Numbered from the stretch's first letter, positions 1-12,741 are shown. The stretch is DNA of 64,000 nucleotides from Kudoa neothunni (GCA_964304625.1 OZ199839.1:11780001-11844000); one strand, 5' to 3'. The notes: generated by a model from the letters alone, not told the origin. Program-made: numbers and translations.

Positions 1-3000
1 AGTTTCAATTTTTTCAATGTGTGATGAAAGATTGGTTGGGATGGTAGCTTTGATTTCCTCTTTGAAATCATTTACTGTAAGTTCTTTGTTATTTTCAAGG
101 AAACTATTGATATCTTTAATAAATGTGGTTAATCTTTCTTTTAGATTAACTGTTCCAATATTTTCGATATTATCTGATTTAGTATAATATTCGATAAGAG
201 TATCGATGTTTGTTAGCAAGGTAGTTGATTGAGTATTTCGGCTAGAATATTCGTTTTGGAGTTTTGAACTCTCATGTTCATAATGTAATTTTCCATTGGA
301 TGCAATAGTTGAAATACTATTAATTTGCTCGTCAAGATTACCATCAATTATAATTTGCTCAGATGCGAGTTGAACATATTTATTATTCAAATTGGTGGTA
401 ATATCAGTTAATTGAAGGTTAGCTTCACGATTTACTTCTTCATGGAACTTCTTGTATTCTTCGAATTCTTTTGAAAGTTTGTCTTTTGCTTCCTTAAGAA
501 GTGAATTTTCCTTTTCGAAAGAATTTTTAATTTTTTGTTCACCGACAGAAATTATATCTTTGTTTTTGGTAAATTGTGATTCTAACGACGTTTGGAAACG
601 AGTAAGTAATCTCTTCTTCGCATCAAATTGTGTGGTTGCATCATTAATTATACCAGCTATTCCTTTAAGCAAACGTAGCCTTCGGAAATATTCTACAGTG
701 GATTCTTTAAATCCATTAATAAGATCCATTTCACGTTGGATATCTTGAATTTTTTGGGTGATATCGTTAGTCAAAGTTTCGTCCACACGTTCTAAATCAG
801 TCAGTTTTTGATTCATTGAATCAGTTGATGATTTAGATATTTCATATTTTTTCCCCAATTTTGAGATAGCATTCAATAATTGGTGAACTGTTAAATTATT
901 TGAAAAGGCAGAATCATCATTTTCATATTTATCATAAATATCAAGAAGTTCTAGAATATCTCTATAATTATTTCCATGGGTTTCTTTTGCCTTATCATAG
1001 TCATTCGCCAATTTTTCATACTTATCTTCAAGCTCATTTAGTCTAGATTCACCAGCTGAAATCAAATTTCCATGTGTCTCGACCAACAGTTTTAAACTAC
1101 CAAATGTTTTATCCGCCGACAATTGATTCTTAATAAGATCTTTCAATTTTTCATTCTTATTAATTTGTTGTATTTCTCCAATCAAGTTCATAGCATCAAT
1201 GAAGGATTGTGAATAGTTGTTTTGTTCACTATTTTGTTTCTCCTTGTGTTGTCTAAATTGTTTCTTATACTCATCCAATACATCATCAAGTTTATTTTTT
1301 AAATGTGTATATTTATCTTGATCCATGTTTCTGACTGAATCCAGACCAAGAGTAAGGGATTCAACCATACTTGAATGTGTTTTTTTCTATATTACCAGTT
1401 TTCGTTACAGCGACATTAGCTTTAGTAATTAAATCGTCAACCTTGCCATTAATTTCATTGATCTTCGTTTCAATGGAGGCAACAGCTTTTCCATAAGCAT
1501 CATTTGATGCATTAATCTTTGGAATATCATCTGAAAATTTCAAGTTTAAAGTACTGATCTTGTCATCAAACAAAGACTTAAATTCTTTGTATGGTTTATT
1601 GAGGTTACTTGATAATTCTGCTTCGACATTTTGAATCGCAGTATATTCATTGATAATTTTTGGTCCCATGTTATCAACTTGATTTAAACCATTACGATTG
1701 GTTTTAATACTTTCTATAACATCATCAATTTTTGATTGCAAGTCAGTCACTTTAGAGTACATTAATTTGATTTCCTCCGTGGATTTACCGACTTCAGTGG
1801 AGAAAAATTTTGACAGTTTGTCTCCATGGGGTTCAAGTGGCATGTTTTTTTTTCTGGATAAAAATATTTGGAAATTACTATTCGCGAGAGTTACTTTATC
1901 TAGTGTAGTACTTGCGGATTTCAAACTTCCAGTTACAGTGGCGAATAAATCAGCATTAAGCTGAGTTTCTTTTGAAACCAAGGTGTCTAATAAGGATTGT
2001 TTCTTTTGGCCAATTTGTGTAAATTGATTAAATGGATTTTCAATCTTGCGAATTTCGTTCATATGTTGAGTCTTTAATTGTTTCTCATAAGCAGGAATAT
2101 CAGTCAAAGATAATTGTTTTATAGTAGATTGAATTCGTGCATAGTCTGAAATAAAAGTGTATTTCGTTGATGACAACTGCTGTGTATTAACTGATTTGAC
2201 TTCTAAGATATTACCGCTGGTCTCTGAGACTAATTCATTGATCGTTTCATTTTTCGCCACTAAATACTGAGTAAGAAAGTTGTTGTTTTGCTTTAAAAAG
2301 TTGTATATCTCCAAGTCTAACTCTTTGCAAACAAATACATAATCTTTGATGTCAAGTTCTGATTGGCCTTGATCCATTTTAGATATTAGTTCGGTGGCTT
2401 TTTGTTTTATTGGGGTTAATTCAGTCATCATGTTTGGAATAATTGTCTCCAATTCATTTGTGTTTTTAACAATTTTTTTAAATTTCAAGTCATATTTGTC
2501 AACTATAAAATTGTGTTCTCTAATTGAATACAATTGTTCCTGTAGTTCCTCGGTTATTCTCAGCAACGAAGCCAACAGACTCGAGGACAAGTAACCTTTA
2601 GTGTAGCTTAACAATGCTTCTGTTTCCTTAAGAAGGCTTTCTGCTTCCTCCACGTTTACGACTCTATAATCAGAAAACTTCAGGGTGTTTATTGTATATG
2701 TATCACGTTTGAAACCATTTATATATTTTTTGTATGAATTGGAAGTGTCTACAATATTTTGCAATTTGGTTCTGAGTGTTTCAAAATAGGGCTTTATTTC
2801 AGTCAACATGTTTTGATAGAATGGATTAATAAAACCATCTTTGATTGGTTCTAGTTTTATAATCCTTTCAATAGGATCATGATCGCATCTGAATAATTTT
2901 CTTTCTTTTTGTTTCAGCTCGTGTATATGTTTGATGATTTTAGGTTCTTTAGCCTCGATTTCTTTAATTTTTCGTAAAATTTCACTTGAATCAATCATAC

Positions 3001-3573
3001 TATCACATTTGGTTTCATCGTTTCTCGATAAATATTCATGTAGTTGTTGTGTCGATGTTAAGAAAGCAACACTTCTCTTATTGGCATCATTCAACATATT
3101 GATAATCTGAATCGAATCCAAGAAACTTGAATAACATGAACCAGCTCTCGTAACATTGTAGAATGCAGAATATCCTTTTGTTAACAAGGTTAAACCCAGA
3201 TTTTTAAATTGAGTATTATTGTATATTGGATATGTATCCATCTTAATCTCGGTATACTTCAAGCTGACCATTGGGCGGATTTTTTCAAGAGTATATTCTG
3301 GGCGATTAGTTTCTAAATTTTCATTTATTTTATCAACCAATTTCAATTGTTTCGTAAATTTTGTAGTTAATTTGGTTAACTCCTCATGTTTTAGTAGATA
3401 TTTGGTCCTCTTTTCGCCATATTTATCGCATTTAGTATGCTTTTGTTGAGCACCAGAAGTATCTTTTGTTGTAATCAAGATTGCGAAAACTAATATAATC
3501 AATCATTGGAGGAAAGTGGCCAACAAATGTTACCAAACCAATATTTTATTGAGATATTTTTCATCAAGATCAT
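1..3573 (-). CDS. Large secreted coiled-coil protein, partial (continues beyond the left edge)
   Basis: I do not recognise the family. Three exons join in phase: 3534..3573, 1371..3489 and <1..1330, with introns of 44 nt (3490..3533) and 40 nt (1331..1370), both GT...AG. The start is ATG at 3573. With the first intron removed the N-terminus reads MILMKNIS...WFVFAILI, a convincing signal peptide, whereas the exon 2 frame alone has no ATG at its beginning. Exon 2 gives about 705 residues rich in Lys, Glu, Asn and Leu heptads (long coiled coils) with a few scattered Cys (for example AGSCYSS, LFRCDHD, VFVCKEL). Exon 3 gives another 443 coiled-coil residues and is still open at base 1. The TGA at about 1361 falls inside the 40-nt intron; a frameshift in the adjacent A7 run is the alternative reading. 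At least about 1,160 aa. Role unknown; inferred extracellular and fibrous. Confidence 0.75.
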
Positions 3574-4507
3574 AACTACTGGAAATTAGTTGTCTTATGC
3601 TTTCGACAAAATAGGTTATTATAACTACGATAATGATAATTATTAATCTCTCCACAACGATCATAACTTCAATATAATAAATATAGATGATTTGAATAAA
3701 TTAAATGAATTGTAATTCATACAAATGTATAGACTTACCTCAATTCTATTTTCACTCCATACAATGAATAAATATCCAATAGACTACAAGGAATTATGTA
3801 GTAATCTTTCTGAAAGTAATAGTTACCGATATAAATTTTCAGTTTAAATGTAGAATAATGGCCGTAATTCAAAACAGCCACCACGATAAAAATCGAACCT
3901 GTTGATTATTTTAATGGTTGTATTTATCATTGTTTCATCATAAATAGGTTATTTTAGGTACTGTATTTGTTATCAATAATAGTTGCTGTAATATATTCTT
4001 TAATAACTGTTAGTCTCTCGCAGTTATTTCCAAAGGCAATATCATTTAATCGATCGAGTAAAGATTGTGTTTATTTATTCTAAATTTGAGTGTGGCAACT
4101 ATGATTTTTTCTCAACCGTTATATTTCATCCTTATCGATTGCCTACAATTAATTAAATGTCTATAAGAATAAGAAATTCCTATTTTCTGAAAGAAATAGG
4201 TGTTAAATTGTATCAAATACATAATTTTAATATTCAAAATTATTTATTATAATTAGTCCTCTCATTCCTATTATTAAATGTTCAACAAATTTCGTACTAA
4301 GTTGATGTAAAATATTCAGGATTAATGACCGAACTAATTATAATCTTTAATCTGTACATGCGTACATTATTCTACATTTTAATCGAATTATTGTATTAAA
4401 TGTAGTCTTGATTAAAATACAGAGTATTGGCCACATATACCGATTAAAGATTATAATTATATGGGGCATCAATCCTATATTTTTTAAATCACATTACAGT
4501 AGTGCAG
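3574..4507. other. AT-rich upstream region, no gene seen
   Basis: This stretch lies 5' of the minus-strand coiled-coil gene and before the first hAT relic. It is AT-rich with only short chance ORFs. It presumably holds the promoter of the coiled-coil gene, but I see no clear element. Confidence 0.4.
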
Positions 4508-4932
4508 GCAGTGTTTCCCATCCTTTTTTCTATTGCGCTCCAACTTTTCTTGAAAAAATATCCTTGTCCAACCTTTTTCAAAGACAATGATTTTTACTTA
4601 AATTTCTTACATCTTTGAAACAAGGTTCATTTCACATTAAAAGTTGTTGTTTTTAATAGAAAACTCAAAAGTTACTAATAAACATTAACTTCACAGAATA
4701 ATAATTTTAATCCTAAACATTTTTGTCTGGTTCTTGACGTCTTTAAGTGAGTTCAATATAAAAAGTCTCTCAACAATATTAAATATTTAAAATTCTTAAT
4801 TGCACACAATAAAAAACAAGTAACATTATTAAAAAAATCCAAAGCAAATAAAAATATATATAATAAGTTTCATAAACAAATATTATACCTTTATATATTT
4901 TTCAAACAAAATAGTTTAATACCTAGAACCGT

Positions 4933-6727
4933 TCAATCAGAACCCTGAGCTTGATGCAAGTAACACAAATTCATAATACCCGTGAAAATTTTCGATAATT
5001 TAAGCCGCAGACCTCCCCGCTTAGTTATATCAAGACGATTTCTTTTATTATCTAACAACGCTTCAACTGAGCTAAATCCGTATTCCATGAAATATGATGC
5101 TGGAAAAGGAAGCAAAAACTCTTTCCACATGAAGAAATCTTTGGATATTTCTTTTCAGCCTCGTCTGAAAACCACATATTCATGCCCTTCAGCTTAAATA
5201 ACATTTTGATACTTGCATCTTTTTTTAGTTCGGATAATTCATATTGATACTCCAACTCCAACCCATTCTCAGAAAGATCACCTAATAAAGGTTGGGTTAA
5301 CCAACTCGGGAAGTTCGATGTCGTTAAGTCACCAAACCTGTCATTAAACTCCTTAATTAGAGTATTCATATGATCGATAATTACGGTTAATGCATTATAA
5401 GAAATCTCACAGTTATTTAACCAGTAAAAATGACAAATGTTACGTTGGATCACATTTTTTCGATATATCTCTAGCGTCATGATATATACAGAAATTTTTT
5501 TTCCCATCGATAAGTGTAATATTTTCACCTTGGATTGAAATATTCAAATTTTCAAGTTTGCTAAAAATGTCTGCCAAGTAACTGACAAAAGCTCTCCCAT
5601 CATTAGTTAATAAGCGTCTCATCTCTGGTTTATTATTGAGATATCCACCAAGATGATCAAATAATTGCATAAATCATTTCAGACATATGCCACTTGATAG
5701 CCATCTCACTTCCGTGTTAACAATAAACGAACATAGTCAGCATTCTGGTCCTTACAAAATTCTTTGAACATGCGTTCAGCTTAGGGGTTCGTCTTGATGT
5801 GACTGACACATCTGACTACATTCTTTAAGGTTTCGTTGAGAACAGGAGATAAATTCTTCGCAACCAAATCCTCTCGATGAATTACACAATGTACTATTAT
5901 CATATTTAGAATCTCATCTTTCAGTAATTTTAAGCACCCATTTTTCGCTCCCATCATAGCTGGCGCACCGTCAGCGGCACATTACTATATATTTGGAATT
6001 GGAATTTCATTCGAATCCAAATAATTCTTAACTTTGGCATGAATGTCTTTCGCAATCATTGAAGTTTCTAATGGTTTGCAGAATAACATTTCTTCGCAAA
6101 AAACCTCATCTTCAATGTAACCTACACAAGACAATAGCATAGCTTCGCTGTCCCTGAATGTTGATTGTTGATTCGTCCCATTGTAAAGAAAATTTTGGGG
6201 ATTTCAACTTTACAGTTAGTTAGTTAGTTAGTTAGTTGGATCTCGACATCATTTGCCATTTCGTCTATTCTGGACGAGACAATGTTATTGCTGAGTGCCA
6301 TTACCCTAACATGTGTACCACCTTTTTGTTGAACAGTATTCAAAAAAATAGAAATAGTAGGTTTAATAAGCTTCTCTCCAATCATTTGGTTCTTGCCATT
6401 TTTGGCGATTAACAACGATTTTTCGTAGCTAGCTTCGAGAACACGGTCATTGAGTGTACTTTTGGAGTTGAAGAAGGATGAATCTTTGGCTTGTTTTTGG
6501 AAATGTTCTTTCAGAGATACAAAATATTCCAAGCCCGAGTTCACATTATTGGGGTGTTTTACTCTTATGTGCGATTCCAATCTACCTGCCTTCATTGACT
6601 CATTACCCAGTAACTGATGGCAAAGAAAATAGAAAGGCCTTGTCTCATCGTTTCCATCAAGAATAAATCCAAATTTCAAAAAATCTTTGGAATATTGGCG
6701 AATTTTTTTCTTCCTCATGGTACTCAT
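4933..6727 (-). pseudogene. hAT transposase pseudogene (ZBED5/SCAND3-like)
   Basis: The N-terminal piece (6224..6727) starts MSTMRKKKIRQYSKDF and carries a BED-like C-x..H region (FLCHQLL...HIRVKHP), then the ZBED5-typical LSNNIVSSRIDEMANDVEIQL segment. Further down, frames 5440..5670, 5052..5528 and 4933..5130 carry the middle and C-terminal parts (QLFDHLGGYLNNKPEMRRLL..., ...FGFSSVEALL-like), related to the hAT dimerisation end. Between them (5680-6220) the homologous sequence is broken by several stops and frame changes, including an NTEVRWLSSG-like stretch. Clearly a dead copy; it cannot encode an active transposase. Confidence 0.75.
6214..6237. repeat. (AGTT)6 microsatellite
   Basis: Six perfect AGTT units lie inside the hAT relic, and the truncated N-terminal transposase frame ends within them. 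Confidence 0.95.
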
Positions 6728-7067
6728 TATTCTACTGTGGTGTGAATCGATTAAACCGCGAAATCAAACAAGTGCGGTCGAAGTAGTTTTGTTGATGTTC
6801 AAAGTCCATTCCTTTAGCGATGTAAAATATTATCGTTGGATACTGTAACACTAGCGCCACTGCGAGAAATAGGCTCCAACATAAGATACAATACCGCTAA
6901 TGATCTAAAATGCGATTATGTATCTAATGGCCTCCGATCGGTGGTGGTGACGTGGCTAAAAATACAATATTTAGAAAGAAAATTCACTTGGAATTTCAAC
7001 TGTTGAAGTAAAAACTTTATTATAACTATTCGCTGGTACTCAATAATAATTTCATCCTTTACAAAAG

Positions 7068-7338
7068 CAGTTCTCAACCGTTTTTTAAATTTACCATCTC
7101 GACCTCGTAAAAAGTTCAAATTTACCACCTAAAATTAGAAACTGTAGTAAAGCGACAGTAACGACCACTATCGTAAATAATAACGAGATTATTATTGGTG
7201 AGTAACGTGACATCTCTGCAGAAACTATGTTAATTTCTACTTTATGATTCGATTCTGCTTCAGCTAGGCAGCGTTTACCGATGCATTTTAGTTCCCGTCT
7301 AAAGTATTGTATATCGACGAAAGTTGAGAACGATCGCT
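7068..7338. mobile_element. Possible short hAT MITE or hAT terminal fragment
   Basis: CAGTTCTCAACC at 7068..7079 and GTTGAGAAC at 7324..7332 are inverted copies of a hAT-like terminus (CAGTnnTTCTCAACC type). They enclose about 270 bp without coding capacity. I see no target-site duplication. The right end could instead belong to the larger neighbouring hAT relic. Confidence 0.35.
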
Positions 7339-7866
7339 CCTCTTAGTCCCGAAAAAAAAGAATTATTCTACGATTGAAATTGATGATATCCTTATAGAGG
7401 ATGTATTTAATCTAAAAAAGACTGTTACGGTTGCAGCGTTTTGAGAAGAATGAGACATTTCAGACATAAGATAATAATTCCACTAATCTCTATCAAACTA
7501 CCGCTTCCTGTTAATCAAGTTGTTATTGTTTGTTAATCTTTGTTATAAAAACCAACCCAAATTAATATTTTTATTGCAAATTTTTGGTTTTCTCCCAAAA
7601 ATTCGTTCGTATGAAACTTGTCATTCAGATGTGCTACTCAGACCAGCAGGCAATATTGATTCATTTATTATAAATGTAATAAAAAAACATCACTCAGAAA
7701 AGGGACATTTTTTGAAGGGGCATAACTTACGTTATGGCAAAAATTTTATCTGACTTTTGCAAACGTTAATGATATTTATATGAATTACAATAATAATATG
7801 ATGAGACAGTTGAAGATCTCCTCAAGAGAAACAGCTTGTAACTAGAGAAATTATATACGTCAAATC

Positions 7867-8330
7867 TACACGAAGTATCTTAATATCGAGAGTTCTTCAA
7901 ATGGCGGTTGGGGTATAATTGTGCAAATCGATGAATCCCAAGTATGCAAGTGCAAATACCATCGCGGTAGAGTGCTTGTGAATTAAAATGAGAAGGTAGT
8001 TGGAGAAATCGATGAAGATGGAAATATATTTCAAATGTTGATTGTGGTTAGAAATGAAACCACATTGGAGACGATTATCTCTCAATATGTCCTAGCGGGG
8101 TCCACCATCTCGACCAATTTGTGGGGTGGCTACAATAATCTAAGCATGGTGTAATATCATCATGATAAAGTTAATCACAATATTGGAATAGAATCGTTGG
8201 ATGGATTCCATACGAATAGAATTAAGACTATTTGGGTGCCATCAAACTCAAGTTCCGTTATATATCTGACAAAAAATCGGAATTAATTAATTCCTACTTG
8301 GCCGAATACCAATTTAAAAAAACATTAAAA
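7867..8330 (+). pseudogene. ISXO2-like (IS1595-type) transposase fragment
   Basis: One frame from about 7903 reads GGWGIIVQIDESQVCKCKYH, then VVGEIDEDGNIFQMLIVVRN, ETTLETIISQYVLAGSTI and TNLWGGYNNLS, then HTNRIKTIW, which is the conserved core order of ISXO2-like DDE transposases (IDES, GST.., W..YN, HTN.IE.W). In-frame stops occur at about 7984 and 8150. The C-terminal helix (ELINSYLAEYQFKK) continues in another frame near 8275-8325. The N-terminal zinc-binding half is missing. A second relic of the same family lies at 54.06-54.93 kb. Confidence 0.75.
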
Positions 8331-9193
8331 ATGATAGAATTTAAAAATATATTTGTCATTAATGAAATTTATTAACATTAATAAACGTTTTTTTATGCGA
8401 CGAACTAACCTAATGATCTCGAAATGTACCAACATTCGCCGCTATACTGTATTTTAGCCCCTTTCCTCTCTGTTTTATTGCCTTTATATTATATTAAAAT
8501 GTTACAAATTACAAAAAAATTGGTTACGTAACAACATTGGACAAAGGCCTGAGAGTGAGGCAGGGTTTGCGCTAATTCAGAATATAGGCGAGCATTTATT
8601 GCTTCACCTTCCAATAAATCTCGGTTTTTCAAATTTGATATTATTCACTAATAAAGTTAATTTTTCGCAGATCCAGACGAACAAGTTAAAACAACTAAAA
8701 ACAGCATTAATTATGTCCCTAATGGATACTTTGACGTTTCTCCACTTCTTTTATTCAAGACCGCATAACAAAATTTCTTGGAGTCATGCAACGGTATCAT
8801 CATTACTATCCAGGTCAAGTTCTATTTGTTAAATTTCCAAATTTAAATACTCGTCTTCAGCGATAATATTTGGAAATCTCATTGATGGGGGTATAATGGA
8901 ATAGGGGTTTCCTTCATTGACATTTGCAGGATGTATTGCTTCAAATAGTTGTGAGGACGTCAATTTTTCAATGGTAAAAATCCTTTGAAATAGCAGCTAC
9001 ATCAGTAGTAAAGAGGAACCCAATGTTTTGATAGCAAAGTGAACAAGATCGTGAGTACTTATTCCAATGCTATTTTCATTCCAAAAAGATTCTACTTTCA
9101 TTCCACAATTAAACTTACCCCAATGAATATAACTAGAGGGGACCCTAAAATTTGTGCTCCAGAAGATGTTATTTTTGATCAGACACCTTCTTT

Positions 9194-9487
9194 TTAAATA
9201 ATAAAGATCATATTAATGTTAGTGTTAAAAGTAGTGGTTAGCTTAAGAACTCTAAAACTTTCACCTTGTAATTCAACGTTTAATTTCTTGAATATAAGTA
9301 AAGAGGAAACTGAAAAAACACGATAAACTTTATTTATGGTATAGGAGAGAGGTTCAATACTATTTTCTGGTGTTCCAACATCGAGAAACGTTGCAATAAC
9401 CGTCCATTCTTCCGATATTTTCTTAGTAACTTGTTCAAAAGACAGCCACCTTGCGCAGCAGAGATACAATATCTTCTGAGACTTCAT
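9194..9487 (-). pseudogene. hAT transposase fragment
   Basis: The frame contains ARWLSFEQVTKKISEEWTV, like the [KT]RWLS...I..I.E.W segment of hAT transposases, followed by an eroded region. Nothing longer can be joined with confidence and no terminal repeats were found. It may be part of an old hAT copy covering roughly 8.5-9.5 kb. Confidence 0.4.
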
Positions 9488-9639
9488 GCGAAATAATTTT
9501 TGTAATTCATTATATTTATTTTAACGTTTTGAGCTATTTGAGAGATATATGTGATACCTCTCCTCAAATTTTTAACACATTAGTTCATTATGTGACATGT
9601 ATTTAAATAATTCTATATCGGAACTCATTGACCTTAATA

Positions 9640-12160
9640 CAGGGGTCGGGAACCTATAACTCGCGAGCCATATGTGGCTCTTTCGATGACTGAATATGGC
9701 TCTCCAAAAAATTATAACTTAAAAGAAAATATTTTCTATAATCGTTTGCGCATATGCGTTGCAGGCCATTAGAAATCCAATTCTCAATAATTTTAGAATG
9801 AGACAAACATATACGTCGTTGTATCGTAGATTTATTTATCCATAAAATTCATGCAATGTAAATGCAGCACATACTACTCCATTAGGTTTGCAGCATTTTG
9901 TATCTTAAAATAGCGGTAGTTGTGCGCGTAGCAAAGGGGTTAGCACAAAGTCGTGTTATAAAATCTGGAAGTGAACTCCTCCGTTTCGGTCGCGTTTTAG
10001 TTAAATTCTTTTAGAAAATGGATAATAGAAAAAGAGGCGAAGATTATCGCACATTTCAGCAGGAGTGGACGCATGAATTTGCCTTTGTGGAAAGAGGATA
10101 TTTGGCAGTGTGTCCAATTTGCAACGATAAAATTGCATCCATGAAACGATCAAATATAAAGCGGCATTTTAGCACACGTTATATGACATTTGCGTCAAAA
10201 TACCCCCCTGGCGACAACCGAGAGAAAGCATGTCGAGAGCTACTTTTAAAAATGAAAGCTAGTCAACAGCAATTCCGTGTTTGGACCCAAAATGGCGATT
10301 GGAATTCAGCTAGCTTTGCTGGTACCTTAGCCATTGTGAGAAACGGGAAACCGTTCACAGACGGGGAATACGTTAAATCACTAATGCTTGATGTTGCCAA
10401 TGAACTTTTTGACGACTTTTTGGATAAACAAAAAATAATCCAAACAATAAAAGATATGCCTCTGTCGGCTAGAACTGTTCACGACCGTACCATCTTGATA
10501 GCAAATCAAATTGAGGCAACACAACTAAAAAACATAAATGCAGCACCGTTTTTCTCTCTGGCTTTGGATGAGTCAACAGACATGAGTAATTTGTCATAAT
10601 TTAGCGTAATTGCAAGATATATTGTCGGTGACAAATTGCAAGAAGAGAGCCTTGCAGTTTTGCCCATGAAAGGGACTACAAGAGGGGAAGATTTATTAAG
10701 ATCGTTTACCGATTTCGCCAAGGGAAAAGATTTGCCAATGGATAAACTTGTTTGAGTGTGTACTGATAGTGCTCCGTGTATGGTAGGTAAAAATAGAGGA
10801 TTCGTAGCGCTTCTTTGTGAGCATGAAAAGAGAAATATTTTAAACTTTCATTGTATCATACACCAGGAGGCGCTTTGTGCTCAGGTGTTGGGCGAACAAT
10901 TAGGTGAGGTGATGTCGCTGGTCATCCGGGTGGTCAACTTTATTGTTTCTCGAGCATTAAATGATCATCAATTTAAGAATCTACCGGATGAAGTTAGGAA
11001 TAATTATTGTGGCTAGCTTTTGCACAGCAACGTGCTTTGGCTGTCAAGGGGGAAGGTTCTCAGCCGTTTCGCGGCTTGTCTGAGCGAAATTGAGGCTTTT
11101 CTTAAAATGAAAAATGTCGAGCATCCGGAGTTAGCTGACACCAAGTAGCTCCTGAAGTTCTACTATCTAGTGGACATAACTGACCATCTTAACCAGCTTT
11201 ATATAAAAATGCAAGGCGTTCGAAATACGATCCTATCCCTGCAACAAGCTGTGTTTGCATTTGAAAAGAAACTAGAACTCTTCGTCGCTGACATTGCAAC
11301 AGGTCGTCTATTACATTTTGAAAAACTGGGAGAGTTCATAGATGCATGCTCAAAAAATTACTCCGCTCAACATTTTGATCTTCAGCAACTAGCAGGCTTT
11401 ACATCTACTCTTATGCAATCATTTAAAGAGCGATTTGGAGAATTTCGCGAGCGATGTCGGCTGTTTAGGTTTATAACCCATCCACATGAGTGTGAAGTAG
11501 ACGGTACTGATTTGAGTTATATCCCTAGTGTCTCCATCAGAGATTTTGAATTACAAGTTGTCTAACTGAAGGCCTCAGACATGTGGGTAAATAAGTTCAA
11601 CATAATGAATGACGATTTAGAAAGACTTGAACGGCAGCGAGCAGAGTTGGCGAGTAAACACAAGTGGGCAGAAATGAGAAGGCTTCAGATTGCAGATCAG
11701 CTGATCGCCGAAACTTGGAACGCGCTTCCTATCACATATTACGCATTATAGCGTGTGAGTATTGCTATACTAACAATGTTTGGCTCTACATATTCATGTG
11801 AGCAGTCCTTCTCACATCTAAACAGCATAAAAACCAACCTACGTTCACGTTTAACAGATGAAAGTCTCAACGCCTGCACTGCATTAAGATCAACCTGACT
11901 ATAACGCCATCTCCAAAACAATGCAAAAACAAAAATCACATTAATTATGACAAATATTTTGTTTTGTTACAACATAAAAAAATATTATTTTGGTAAATAT
12001 AAATCGGAGATTTTTGTACTTGTAATGGGTTGTAACCGTATAATACACTTGTATGCACTAGTGTTTTTTTCTTCGAGCATAGCATATGGCTCTCATGGAA
12101 TGAGATTTAAAAATATATAGCATTTGTGGCTCTTTAGGTCGCAAAGGTTCCCGACCCCTG
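9640..12160 (+). mobile_element. hAT transposon with intact terminal inverted repeats (GTF2IRD2/ZBED-like)
   Basis: Perfect 15-bp inverted termini: CAGGGGTCGGGAACC at 9640..9654 and its exact complement GGTTCCCGACCCCTG at 12146..12160. Both ends also carry subterminal TGGCTCT motifs (for example near 9671 and 12086-12133), typical of transposase-binding repeats. The element is 2,521 bp and carries one transposase frame. No matching 8-bp target duplication is visible in the flanks. Confidence 0.85.
10018..11901 (+). pseudogene. hAT transposase pseudogene, GTF2IRD2/ZBED-like, disabled only by stop codons
   Basis: A single uninterrupted frame runs from ATG 10018 to about 11901. It carries a BED-type finger (CPICNDK...NIKRHF), ALDESTDMSNLS (first catalytic Asp region), VCTDSAPCMVGKNRGF (second Asp), FHCIIHQEALC, a LLHSNVLWLSRG motif, LVDITDHLNQLYIKMQG, and the C-terminal dimerisation segment MFGSTYSCEQSFSHLNSIKT...RSRLTDESLNAC. 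In-frame stops lie at about 10597 (TAA), 10753 (TGA), 11014 (TAG), 11146 (TAG), 11563 (TAA) and 11749 (TAG), plus TGA near 11899 close to the expected end. There is no frameshift, so decay was by point mutation, implying a fairly young copy. Confidence 0.85.
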
Positions 12161-12674
12161 GTCTAGTTGATCAATCCAACATTGTATATCTTGAGATCTA
12201 TCGAATTTGATGAACTTCATTTTATCTCGTACTCGTCGCCAAGTTGTTGTATTCGCGCGAGGAAATAATTAGTGTTAAAGAATAATACAGCTACGTTATT
12301 ATGGTAAAACGACGCTATGGCGATCACCCTGATTGTTGTTGTCTAGGGGATCTCCGCCCAGTAATGTAATGAGCTAGTGCAGAGCCTAGCTTCGGTTGAT
12401 TGGGGGATCACTACAAATGGGGTGGACGTTTTATACATAAAACACAACGTCTGGTATTTTCTTTTTTAATTAAAAAAACCTTTATTAGTAAAAAATTAAA
12501 ATATTTATTTAACATTACACATAACAAAACGTAAAACACGAAATTTAGAGTCACAATATTGGAAATTTCAGTAGCTCAAATTTTCTCCAAAGCAGTTAAT
12601 TTTGTTAGGCCAAAAATCATTGATTACAAATATAAATTTCAAATTTTATGTGAGTTTGTAGATTTGAAGTTATT

Positions 12675-12741
12675 CCATCCCGTAACAATAGACAATCCCC
12701 GCAGGTGGATTAAATGGATCCGTAGCAATAGCCACTGCCTA
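12675..12741 (+). repeat. Dispersed repeat family, copy B
   Basis: The segment contains CAATAGACAATCC, then GGTGGATTAAATGGATCCG and GCAATAGCCACTGCC. Related copies occur at 23866..23936, 38224..38284, 36663..36690 (inverted) and 41858..41890 (inverted). The core around ATCC..GGAT is itself partly palindromic, suggesting a MITE terminus. Confidence 0.6.

Larger units (their letters stand above)
4508..6900 (-). mobile_element. Degraded hAT transposon, ZBED5/SCAND3-like
   Basis: The left end shows a hAT-type terminal repeat, CAGTGTTTCCCATCC, at 4508. The transposase relic reads on the minus strand from 6727 down to about 4930. A matching right terminus is not clear; a hAT-like GTTGAGAACGATCG at 7324..7337 is a possible eroded partner, which would put the end near 7338. 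Confidence 0.6.

Noticed and set aside
1361-3502. A free-standing 713-aa minus-strand ORF starting with TTG and ending at 1361
   Set aside because: The TTG is not a start. A 44-nt intron links it to an ATG exon coding a signal peptide, and a 40-nt intron removes the stop at 1361.
10018-11901. Reassigned stop codons, because several stops in the hAT frame could be Gln
   Set aside because: Two of the stops align better with Trp or Glu positions, one is TGA, and the host genes use TAA, TGA and TAG as real stops and in introns. Simple decay is enough.
9632-12168. 8-bp target-site duplication around the TIR-bounded hAT
   Set aside because: The flanking octamers (CCTTAATA and GTCTAGTT) do not match, so no duplication is claimed.
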